A stretch of DNA of 64,000 nucleotides from Psettodes erumei (Eukaryota; Chordata; Actinopteri; Pleuronectiformes; Psettodidae), in the NCBI GenBank assembly GCA_016785225.1, contig JAFBJZ010000941.1, positions 2,035,001-2,099,000 on the forward strand, in the 5' to 3' direction. Positions within the stretch are counted from its first letter, which is position 1, and the number at the start of each line of letters is the position of its first letter. The position numbers and the translations under genes are program-made. Positions 29,341 through 40,548 of this stretch are shown here, piece after piece. The notes beneath the pieces were generated by a model. It saw only the letters and a program-made list of their open reading frames with translations, was not told the DNA's origin and did no database searches.

Positions 29341-30724
29341 ATAGAGGAGCAGACAGAGATGTATATCACAAGATAAAACGATGGAGTGTTAGGGCAACCT
29401 CAGATTGAACCCTGCTTACACTGTATATTCAGCATCAAACAAATATATGACAGTACATTGTCTGTAGCTATGAGGAGCAATACCACAAGAGGAGCAGTTC
29501 TCCTTTTATTGCAGTCGGATGTGGTGTTCTGCATTTAGATTTATTTATTTGACAGCCTAAGAAAGAAATAGCTGTAATTTGAAACCACGCTCTTAAAGAT
29601 GACACAAAACCATCTCTAGAATTCTTGTTCTCATGATGCTCGGTATTAACGACTCGCTGAAAACCTTAACAGTAAATACCCATGTATTAAAAATAAGTCA
29701 TTAACATATAATATGTCAAACATGTTTACAGCTGTCAGAAATAGCTCACATGCCAAACGCAGCTGGAACCACAAGGCAAGTTCGGAGACATCGCACAGAT
29801 TAGCTCATCGTTCTGCGCAGAATCCGACTTGGCTTGATTAGCATGGTGTGCAAGAGGGAATAAGCTTTCCAGGCTGGAACATGTGCGCATAAAAATGCCT
29901 GCAGCCAAGTGTTAGCTCAGCTCCCGGAGGTTCCGACAATGTGTGCCCACATTGTAACACATTTTACAGGGGCCATAACACACGTGTTCCGGCTCATTCA
30001 GTTCACGGAATGGAAGGAAGAAAAAATGGCAAGGTGATTCAGCATCACCGGCTAAACCTCCAGCGGAGGAACGGACGATGGGGGACGGAGACACGCAGGT
30101 GAAGTCGAGGAACGTCCTTCACTTTTCGCGGACACCTTTTGATGGCAACCCAGATCTTCCAGGTCTGCGAGCCAGGCCACGTCTCCACGGAAGTAAATTA
30201 TCACCAATCACATTACTGACCTGTGACAGTGATAAGCAACGTGCATCCAAGCATCATTAGCACTGCACTGAGCACTATTTATTCCTATATGAACTTGATC
30301 ACAAGCTTCGGGAAGGGCATATACACGTGTTGTGCAGGAAAGCAGTTTAATACGTTTCTGTTTATGTCTGCCTTTTAATAAATTTTCTTTGGCGTGTGAG
30401 GGTTGCGCCTGCAAATGACACTCCATCCCAATTTTTCTCCTTCTCCTCGCGTCTCTATCTCACTCTTCACGGATAGACTACCATTTCTCTCTCTGTCTCT
30501 CGCTCTCCCTCTCCCCATTGATGGATGGACAGATCATGTATATCCAATCTAGCAGTGCTCCTGATGCGGTTAGGGGCTGTGACAAGTCTCCGAGCGGGGG
30601 GGGACAAGGAGAGCGGAGTGGAGCAGAGGAACGGGGTGACGAAGAGGACACGACATCTGGAGAACACGCAGAAGAAAAAGAATGCAGCAGAGAGGGACTG
30701 CGTAAAGTGTCTGCATAGCACCCT

Positions 30725-30726
<2 letters not shown>

Positions 30727-30775
<49 letters not shown>
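30727..30775. repeat. (GT)n microsatellite
   Basis: About 49 bases of uninterrupted GT. Confidence 0.95.
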
Positions 30776-30778
<3 letters not shown>

Positions 30779-31551
30779 AAGCCAAACATGCACTCTCGGC
30801 CCTGCCCTCTGGGCTACTGTGTGTCTTTCTGGTTGACACCCCTAACTTACCGGCTCCTGCGCTGCACACCAGCCAATTCTAATAATTAAAAAATATTGCG
30901 TTACGTCTGATAGTGCTGACATATTGTGTGTATCAGATGGAACAGGCAGAGTGTTAGAGCCCCTCTTCCATAGCTACTGTATGGACCACAGAGTGGTACG
31001 GATGGAGATTGATTGTACGGGTGGCTGTTGACATTCACTCATGGGCTGCATGAGGTTCAGGGTGCAGTTTCACACATGAGCCACTAGGGGGTAATGTTCT
31101 CCTCACAGTATTCATAGGAGCCACTGTGCTCTCCAAAGAAAGCCTGGTGCTTCTCTCAGTCAGTGACTTCCTGGCTCATATTGGCAGCAAGGTTGATGAT
31201 AATGTATTATCAAAGGTTGCAACATCGCCTGTGCTGGCGGTGTGCGTCTGTGGGCGTCCTCTTTCTTTCTGATCACTCCAAGAGATTTTGCCAAAAATTT
31301 TTGAAAGCGTATCTGCACTAATTTGGACTAATATTTGAAAATAATTCTTCTGCACGTACGTTCAGGTGAAGTCGTTTAAATTAAAGCTACATTTCATGTT
31401 GGGAGACTGCAACTGACAAACGCTGTGGAACAACTGCAATTTTTTTTTTTTTTTTTTAAAAGGGCCCCACGTATGAAAGCACACAAATCTTCAAGGTGAG
31501 GAAGTTGTCTTCGGAGCTAACCTGAGACTGTCTGACCTCTCAGGGGCAGAG

Positions 31552-31564
31552 AGGTCAGGGGTCA
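31552..31564 (+). promoter_or_regulatory. DR1 nuclear-receptor motif
   Basis: AGGTCA and GGGTCA in direct orientation with one base between them, the class bound by RXR, PPAR, HNF4 and COUP-TF receptors. An opposed TGACCT lies at 31533-31538. Motif read directly; function not shown. Confidence 0.4.
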
Positions 31565-32163
31565 ACTCACTTGCCCCCCCCCCGATCATATCAACCTCTT
31601 TGACTTCATGCTAAACACACAACTCCCTTTAGACATACCTTTACTCTCCCCACATTGGTTGTACACAATCACCAAGAGAAACACTTTCTCTTGCGCCCGA
31701 TGCAGCAGACACACATACACACAAACACACGCGCAGAATCAATAAACAAAAAAGTGGAAGTGAGTGACAACTCCCACCCCGCCCCCCGCCCTGTCGCAAA
31801 CAGCCTGTCTTTTTTTTTGTTCTTCGCCCCTGACAACCTCTCGGCTCAGCGTACACTTATACACACACACACAAATAAGAAAACACACAGCAAACATGCA
31901 CAAATAACACAGGACAAAAAAAAATGCAACCGAATCCACCTCCATTTTAAAGTCACCGGGCAAAACAGCAGCCATTTTCTAAAATGCGGAATTGCCGCCC
32001 ACACCCCCACCTCTTGATAGTAATCAAATTTGGTCTCATCTTTTCATTTTCTCATCTCTCCTCCCCATCTGTGTGGTGTAACTCCTCTCTTTCTCATTCT
32101 CTCCCTCATCATCCCTCACTGTCACTCGGCAGCTCTGAGCCATTGACCTCCGACCCGCAGGCA

Positions 32164-32180
32164 GGTTCACCAGCGGGTCA
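32164..32180 (+). promoter_or_regulatory. DR5 retinoic acid response element motif
   Basis: GGTTCA, five bases, GGGTCA. Both half-sites fit PuG(G/T)TCA and the spacing is that of RAR/RXR DR5 elements. The GGTTCA half-site is the form found in the RAR-beta element. It lies 19.2 kb 3' of the hoxc1a stop, and an opposed TGACCT is at 32144-32149. Confidence 0.5.
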
Positions 32181-32408
32181 GGAGCCTGGCGGGGGGAGAC
32201 AGGGAGAGAGGAAGGAGGGGTGGGAGGTCTGTTATTGGGGGATGCCAGCTTCCTCCTTTGGCCATGGATACAGCCTTCACTACTGCTGCCATAGCAACTG
32301 GACGAGACGGCAGAGAGAGCAGACTGCAGAGAGAGAGCTGCTGGGATGGAGCTCTCTCTCTCTTCTGTGATCTGGCTGTAACCTCCACGGGCACATGTTC
32401 ACATGCGT

Positions 32409-32434
32409 ACACACACACACACACACACACACAC
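32409..32434. repeat. (CA)n microsatellite
   Basis: Thirteen uninterrupted CA units. Confidence 0.9.
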
Positions 32435-33492
32435 GGTCACACTCACGTGCACACGTAATGGCACACACACAATCTCATACGTGCCTGCAAAATCTAATCA
32501 AATTTCTTATTTGGACTGCCAAGCTGTGCTGGAAAAGACTTTTTTTTTCCAAGTTACAAGATTGATGGGCATTCCATGTTGGCTGCAATTAATTGCTGCA
32601 TAATTAGACTTACAAGTTATTTATTGAAGCAATTTGGAGAATACAAGAGCCTGGGGATATATAAAAACCATTTGATCACGAGCTGCGTAAACTTTAAAGA
32701 TGTCCTCTTTACAAGCATTATTTGGATAGAAATTAGCAATAGAGTCTCCCCCCAAAATGTTTCCCATGTTAATAAAAAGATAAGTGACAATAAATCTGCA
32801 CCGGAGTGAGCGATGTGCTGGAAGTCTCGTGAGGTCAAAGAAAGGTGAGGGCGAGGAACGCAGATAATAAAAATCATACGATGGAGGGAGCCAAAGCGTT
32901 TTGCGCACATTTTTTGGTGCGTGCAGGTGTGTGAAGCTCTGAACCAGCACGCTCAGCTCGGAGAGCCTCGGGGGTTAGGGCTCAGTCCAGGTGGCGTCCC
33001 ACTACAAACAGAGGTGTTAAAAACCTCTGTGGCCCCTCGCTATTAATTATCTCTCATTTGGCACTATACCTTTATTCAGTCACACCCTTACCTTATCTTT
33101 TTGTTTCTGTTTTCGCTCTCTTTTCTGCTCATCTCTCTGTTGCACCTCACGTCCCAGTCTATTTATTTATTTATTCCAATTTTCATTCCTGCAAACTTTA
33201 ACTTCCTTTTCCTTTTCCTTACTGTTACTCTGAGCACTGTCATCGGCCTCTTCCTCTCTCTTTCTCGTCTTGCCTCACTCTGTCTCTCTTTGCTCAAACA
33301 AATATGATAAATGAGGCCATTGGTGTCTCTCTCAAGAATGAGCTGTGATCGGAGAGCCTTTGATGTTTGACAACTTTAATGATGTATCTTGATGAATTGA
33401 TGTACAGTAATTTTCACGTCATGTGACACACTGTTTTGCTATTGAGCACATTCTTGTTCGGCGCTGCGACTGGAACTGCTGTTGACGTGTGT

Positions 33493-33502
33493 ACGTGTGT
33501 AC

Positions 33503-33528
<26 letters not shown>
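33493..33528. repeat. (GT)n microsatellite
   Basis: GT run preceded by TACGTGTG units. Confidence 0.9.
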
Positions 33529-33534
<6 letters not shown>

Positions 33535-33715
33535 CCTATTTCTCTTGACTTGCATTCCTACGCCTTGCGTGTTTGGTGACAATGTCAATGCACTTAAGCC
33601 AGTAAGCTTATCTCAAGTGTTTCAAGAGGTTCTTATCAGTTTTCTTTGTAATAACAGGATGAACTACTTTTAGTGGCACATGCACACTCGCCACAGGCTG
33701 GTTGCAGACCCCCCC

Positions 33716-33716
<1 letters not shown>

Positions 33717-33754
<38 letters not shown>

Positions 33755-33768
33755 CACACACACACACC
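33717..33768. repeat. (CA)n microsatellite
   Basis: About 52 bases of CA with one AAC interruption, next to a short C run. Confidence 0.95.
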
Positions 33769-34672
33769 TCTGCCATCAAATAATTGTATGTCCATGTGAG
33801 CCTCACACATTTATATAGAGAAGCAAAAGGAGAAATATCAAAAAAGACATAAAAATGTATACTGTTTGAAAATGCAACAAAAATGAAATGCATTTAAATA
33901 ATTTCCACAATGCATCACATGGGCTTGCTCCTACAGAGATGATCCTGTATCATTAATTGGTTTAGGTGTGTGGTTCAGCCGTGGCCTGGCTTGTTAAATA
34001 TTCTTGGATTTCGCCAAGTGGCTTCATTCCAAACACAATGTGAGTCAGGGAACTTGGGTTTATTTTTGCGCTGTGTGCCGTCCCCAGACTTCACCAATAG
34101 GTGGAGCTATGTACATGAAACAGGGCGATGAGTGTGCTATGGTCAAATGCCCTGAAGCAGCAGGAAGAGCTAATCAAATTGCCAGTGTGTCTGTGTCAAT
34201 TAGAGAGGGTCAACTTCATAAGAGGAATAGGCCCAAATCATATTTGCACCTGTATTCTCCCAGCAGTTCCTGCACCAGAAGCAGAATAGACACAGAGGGG
34301 CCAGGGAAGCCTCTTAGTATGGCAGCCAGATCTTCAGGTTGATAATAATATGGAAATGATGGTTTTCATAAGCACACATTCTTATGAGATATTAGTCCTT
34401 TTTCAAAAAAAAAAAAATCTATAGATAAAGGCTCAGTGCAGCTGCCTTGAGTGATGAGCTTTGCCATTTGTAGATCCTGGCGAGATGAATAGCGGAGTAA
34501 GGCTGATACTCTTACAGTGCCGAGCCACTATCTTATCACTTCCTTTTATCGGGCTGATAAAGTTAATGACTTCGCTATAGGTGTGCAACTCTTCAAATTC
34601 ATTATGAGCCTGTTCAGCCTGGTGACTATCGACATGGCCGGAAGTGTGTGATGAATGCACGGCTGTCCGCTG

Positions 34673-34673
<1 letters not shown>

Positions 34674-34708
<35 letters not shown>
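34674..34708. repeat. (GT)n microsatellite
   Basis: About 35 bases of uninterrupted GT. Confidence 0.95.
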
Positions 34709-34711
<3 letters not shown>

Positions 34712-35169
34712 CCATGGCCTTGACACACACTCTGATAGGAGACTGACAGGACATGAAGATGTTTTTGGAGATGTGGAGTGATATACAGACTGGTGGCTGG
34801 AGGATCCTTGAGCCTCCTCAAATCCAATGAAAAAGCTCATTTTTTAAAGGCTGGTTTGGCTTAATATAATGCTCAGGGAAGCTGGGATCTTAGGCCAGTC
34901 ATTTACATGTTTTTAATCAAGCAACTTGGAGGGAAACATGCATAAATGAGCAACAAGACTTATTTGTGCAACATCTCGTGAGGGACGGCATCACTTGCAG
35001 TTTAAAGTTAGAGGAAGAAAAGATTGGTTGCAGGCTCTCCACTTCTTTTACTGACTGTTAGCAGTCCCCATGAGGGTGCTTTACCAGTGTCAGAGGAGTG
35101 GAACTGTGGTCACCTTTTGGCACAAAAGACACACACACAAAACACTGGTTCCTCCCTCTTTAAGAGCAT

Positions 35170-35204
<35 letters not shown>
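35170..35204. repeat. (CA)n microsatellite
   Basis: About 35 bases of uninterrupted CA. Confidence 0.95.
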
Positions 35205-35205
<1 letters not shown>

Positions 35206-35359
35206 CTCAGTATTGTGTTCAAAGGTAGTTAGATCAGCAAAACAAATGAGTCAATGAAGGAGGTTTGGAATTATCCCAGGAGGAGCATCCATCTTCGTGG
35301 TGAGTGGCAGCTCTGTCAATGAGCACGAGGGCAGTAATGCACTGGTATTTGAAGGGCAG

Positions 35360-35362
<3 letters not shown>

Positions 35363-35402
<40 letters not shown>
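35363..35402. repeat. (GT)n microsatellite
   Basis: About 40 bases of GT, only 160 bases from the CA tract at 35170. Confidence 0.95.
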
Positions 35403-35403
<1 letters not shown>

Positions 35404-38400
35404 CAATGTCCACCATCCAGACATTCGGCTGTCTGAACTGCTGTTATGGAGAATGCTGTTAAGTATAACTGAATGGGACTGTGCTGTGCTCCAATCAGAG
35501 CTCTGTCTCCTGTATTAACATTATGTGGAGCCTGGTTGCATTCCCCTTTCCTGCCCCTCCACTTTGGCTTCTCTGCTATCTGCTATAAGGCACCTCCATC
35601 TCAGTCTCCAGTATGCTCATAACGGTCCATAATCCGCACCGAGCCGAACTGGTGGTATTGCAGAATTTACAGTAATAATGAGGACTAATAGAGGCAATAG
35701 CCATCCATTTGACTGCTAAATCAGAAATGTAGTTGGAGTAGGTGATGAATGTAATGCACCCCCCCCTCAATTTTCTCAATCATAAATGATGGAATGAGTC
35801 CCGATTAGTTCCAGATTAAGCCCCACTGTGAGCTCTAAATGGATGTCCACATGGAATCCCTTTTAAAATACAGTCTCTGGGAGTCACTCAGTTTGTCTCA
35901 CTGTTTTGGCATTTTGTTGGTGCTGTTAAGTAATTCCACTTTTAAGCACATAAAGCAAAATCAGCCATTCGTCACTGACAGTAAAGAAGGAATAACGATA
36001 AGAAAAATGTGATACTTTTCAAGTCATATCAGAAATGTATTATTTCATGGTCTAGGCAGAGCACACGGTCACAATGTAGCATCCCTGGAGATTATTTTCT
36101 CAGTATATCAATTAGTTATCATATCTATAAATGATGGAAAAAGGTTAAAAAAAAAAAAAGAATTATTGCACCATAACAGGCACTTCTGAATGATTAGTAC
36201 TTTAACTTTTGCTACCTCAGTGCATTTTACATACTCTTGTGCACTTTTACTTCTCTTAGACAACTTTTTGATGCTTGTGGACTTGAACATATGAGTTAGA
36301 TAACTCTTATAGTTGGAGAAACATCCCATCATGGATGTATGTCCGACTTTTGATAAACTCGGCAGGAAAGTCTCGCCGGCTGATTATTGTCTTGGCCCGG
36401 CACTCAGACGGCAGAAGCCCCACGCCTGCAGCAGAATGTGCCCTGCAGAGTGGAAGTCCTCGCCAGCCTCCTGCATTAGTGATGCCCCTCTGCCCTGTGG
36501 CTCCACTCAGGGAGAGGGAGGAGACGCGCGCGGCCGGAGGTCCTGCGCGACTGTCTGCCGGCCGCAGCCACATGGTCGCACTGTAGACGCTGATGCTTCC
36601 CAATGAGTGAGTGAGTGGGAGACATTAGTGTACAGGCAGACACATAAATGGCACCGAGATGAGATCAATTAGACTGAGAGGAAGGTCATTAGGGCCCCTG
36701 TATGGCTAGTGGTCGAAGTGTGATGCTTGCACGCTCTGTCGTGTCAGCTGTCAGTCTGAGTGCTCGTGTATGTATGCATGTCTCTCTCTGTTTGTCCATG
36801 GGCTAAAATTAATGTGAGCTGTGCGCACATTTGAAACCCACCGCGGTACAGTCAAACAGCGTTTCCTGACGTGAGCGTAAGCTCGGCAGGGTCAACCCTG
36901 GTACAAAACCTTGTCGCGTTTGAGTCCCCGGGGCTGCGGTGCAGGGTGGTGAGTAATCGTGCTGTGTCTGTGCATGCGTTGCCATTGATTTTGTCTCGGC
37001 TCCTAGCTCCCCCAATTACCTCCTACTCCAGGCTGCCAGTCCCTTTGCTGTCAGGGGGGAAGGCTGGAGACTGGGGCCTCAGCGAGCTGTTTGTTTACAC
37101 TGCTAATTGCTCCTGTTGTTTCCTTTCATTAGCACAGGCTGAGCTATTGGGCTGCCTCACACAACTAAGTGCTCTTAGCCTTCTGGTCCCCTAGCCTATA
37201 GTAAATATTGGCGATGTATACAGCACCTCCTAACATATGGCTGCAAACTGAAAATGATAGGCTCTGCTGGTGCAGTAGAGTGTTTTATACAGAGCCCCAT
37301 GGAGCAATGTGCTGCTCTGGTTGGGTCTGAGTTACAGTGTGGTCTAAGTGACACACACAGTTGTCTTCACAGATACAAAGAGGAAGGGAAATCCTGCTCA
37401 GCTGCACTCTGCCTGACCCACACACAAATTCAACTGAGTATACTCAAGGTTTCCCTACAGTAAATTATGCAAAATCTGCATGTGTGTGTGTGTGTGTGTT
37501 ACGCGCACGCATTTCTGCCCACGCCGTACGTGTGTCTGCATATGTGCATGTGTGTCTGGCTGTAGGATGGTGTGCCTTTCATGTTTGCTTGGCCTCTGTG
37601 AATTATGAATCAAAGGGTTGTATGCCGGAGTGAGTCCCTGTGTCTGCAGTGCCCCCTCCCCGCAGCCACCCGCCCTTCTATTCGTGCACACACACACACA
37701 TACACACACACGCAGACTCCCATGCAGAAGCCCACAGCATCTCAGCACACACAGCCGTGGCTCCTTAATGACTGCCATTCCTCTCTGTGCCACGTTATTA
37801 ATTAGCTCAATGATCCTTACCGATGGGACCTGCACCGCGGATTAGAGCCCTCAGCACCCGCACCCCTGGCTGCTGCTGCTGCCTGGCCAGGAGAGGTGAA
37901 ACAAGGCGGATGTGGGGGTGGGGAGGTGTATGTGGATATATGTTTCACAGTGAATATGAAATGCTTTTGTTTACATCTTTGCTATCTGCGTGTTCGTGCA
38001 CCCCACAGAGACGAACCGCCCGCATGTCCCTCTGTAATGTTTGCATATATGTACGCGTTTGTGAGCAGAAGGGGTCAGGAAAGGGACTCTAGATTGTGGG
38101 AGGATAAATCATGTGACCATGGAGGAGGAAGAAGGGTGGGTACCACCTGGCCAAGCACAGTGTGCAGCATGTTCAGCTCCCCAGTGCACCACAACTCCCA
38201 GCACCACCACGCTCAGCAGCATTGCAAGATTCATGGAGTGGTGCAGGTTCCCACTGCCACTGATCTTGGCTATGCTCTTAGTTACCACGCACACTAATCT
38301 GTCTAAAAACAGTAGACTCCATCGCACTCCTCAGTCTTCCTGCCACGTATAATTGCAGAGGTGTTTTTCTTCCGTGTGTTCCCAAAAATCCAACTGTTCA

Positions 38401-39130
38401 TCAAGGGCTTAGTCACTGTGGCATGCAAATGTGCATTAATATTTTTGTCAGGAGAGAAAAAAGGAAAGAGGTAAGGGAGAAGAAAAAAAAGGGAAACAGC
38501 CTCTCCAGATGCCTCTCAGTTGCACAGAGCAAATGAACATAAATGTCACTGTCAAGCTGAAATGAAGAAAAAATGTGTCACAGCAGTAAACCGTGCTGGA
38601 GTCAGAGGACAGCAGGACATGTTTTGCATATGAAGAGGTGAATGCCCAAGGAGAGAGAGAGGGAGAGGCTGCACCTGTAACAAATGACTGCAAACCCCCA
38701 CCCACTCGCCCCCATCCCGCAAATACTAAGGGGGCAAATCACAACTTACATCACAATATGATATGACAACAATTCCATGTTTGCCAATATCACAAAGTCT
38801 GCCAAAAATACTATTTCGATTTGATTCAGGAGCCAGCGATCGACAAGAGACAATATCATATGCTGGACCCAGTCACCTCCATTCATATCAAATCACAAAA
38901 AGCAACTTTAAGATCATTTGACATTTTTATTTCTGAGCTCAACTTGTCATTTAAATGAAAACTAACTATCTTTTTTTTAATAGAGATAAACCCCCTCACT
39001 ACAAAGTGCCACATTTTGATATATTGAGCTTTGAAATTTACACAACCTTTAGAAGAAAATTAAAAGAAATTAAGTTCCTATTTGTATACTTAAAAGCAGG
39101 CTTGTGCAAACCTTTACTCCTATTTAGAGT

Positions 39131-39152
39131 CTAGATAGATAGATAGATAGAG
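39131..39152. repeat. (GATA)n microsatellite
   Basis: Five tandem GATA/TAGA units. Confidence 0.85.
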
Positions 39153-40453
39153 AACTTCTTCTTTTTTAACTTAGTAATACTAACCAAGTAAATATAGGGT
39201 TGGCGTAAGTGCATATAAGTATATTATGTCATAAACATCTGATGTGTGGTGACAGACTTACCTCATGTTGCGGGTCTTTACTTCACTCTTCAAACTTCTT
39301 TGTTCAAACTGCGCAGACTTGCTCCTCCGTGTGAGGCGTTTAAAACAGTCTGAAGGACGTAGTTCCTTATTTCCCAGGCGGTGCCGATGTGACGACAGGT
39401 CACGGTTGCATATTCATCTGTCGTTATAGCGACTCCTTCCGCGTTCATTCTCGCTCACGTTTAGCTTCGTCTTTAACTTGATTGCACAGATGCAAGTCTG
39501 GATGCGACCGTATATTTATGTGTATATCTGCTTGTGTATGTTTGAGCTCCAGAGTGGGGAAGTAGCTCACGAAAACCTTCGTTCTCGACAACACGGTTAA
39601 GGCCTCGCGTCGTTGCCAGTGAAATATGAAAATCGTTACTCTTTCAGAGATGTGGCTGGTCAGGACTGGTGATAATGAGACGGCATCTGACTTACTGCTG
39701 CTCGCACAGGGCCCAATGCCGACTTTTGTTTTGTTTGTTTTTTTCCAGGTGCACGGTAATGTTTGTGTATTTTCTGTCGAAGTGGCACTGCTTACGCGCA
39801 GCACGCGACTTGTCACTTGATCCGTTTCTCAATAATCCAAAACGTTTCCGGACCGCTGATTTATTTCCCAGAGGAGAGAGAAAGCCGTGTTTTGTTTTTT
39901 TTTACCCCCTGGCTGCTTGCCATGGCGCCGCTTGCATTTTGTTTGGAAGTGCACGCGCTCAGGTTGGCACGGAAGTGCCAGGGGAATTTCAAAATAAGGG
40001 CGCGTCTTTAAAATGATTATTTCTACCTTCCCCCTTCAAAAACACAAGTGGTGAGAGCAAAGTCCAAATGTGATGTTGTGTATGACAGACGTATTTCTAC
40101 TTGAATTAGAAGAATGTATACTTTTGGGGGCGGGGAGGACCCTGATGTTATATATCGGTTTGACAATGTAGAATTGGAAAAAATCCAACTCAGTTTCATG
40201 GAGGAGGGTCCTCTGAGTCCACATTCACATATTTGGATCACCAGTGGAAGAACATCAACACTCCCTCTGCTGTGCATGTTCCCTGTGGTGCTGCTCTACC
40301 TCTGCTCTAGCTTCTGCAACCCTAACAAATGTGCGTGGTGCTGGGTACTAAGCAGTAAAGTCGATGAGGAGCCAGGGCATGCGTAAGGATAGATATGCAG
40401 GGCATGCAGTCACTCCAAGGTGACAGTGAGGTGTGTTGTGATTATTGACTGTG

Positions 40454-40470
40454 TGACCTCGCGCTGACCC
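40454..40470 (-). promoter_or_regulatory. DR5 retinoic acid response element motif
   Basis: Plus strand TGACCT, CGCGC, TGACCC; on the minus strand GGGTCA, five bases, AGGTCA. Both half-sites fit the RAR/RXR consensus. It lies 10.9 kb 3' of the hoxc1a stop. A Meis/Prep CTGTCA (40518-40523) and a Hox-Pbx-like TGATGAATGG (40539-40548) follow within 80 bases. Confidence 0.55.
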
Positions 40471-40517
40471 CGGCTGTGAGCGAGTAAAGGGCAGGGAGTT
40501 AGTGTGTGCCGCACCGC

Positions 40518-40548
40518 CTGTCATGCCCGTCAATACACTGATGAATGG
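40518..40548 (+). promoter_or_regulatory. Meis/Prep and Hox-Pbx motif pair
   Basis: CTGTCA at 40518-40523 is the Meis/Prep core. TGATGAATGG at 40539-40548 differs by one base from TGATGGATGG, a Hox-Pbx site type of the Hoxb1 rhombomere-4 enhancer. Read next to the DR5 at 40454, the block has the ingredients of a Hox1 hindbrain enhancer. Confidence 0.4.

Noticed and set aside
31081..31094. CTCF-like CCACTAGGGGGTAA
   Set aside because: The GGC core is GGT; not convincing.
32284..32297. RFX X-box-like GCTGCCATAGCAAC
   Set aside because: One mismatch in the first half-site, and no ciliary gene nearby; a similar imperfect match at 46166-46179 suggests chance.
33717..35402. Several regularly spaced CA/GT tracts that could suggest an array
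   Set aside because: Dinucleotide microsatellites with unrelated spacers; not a CRISPR or satellite array, and a vertebrate genome.
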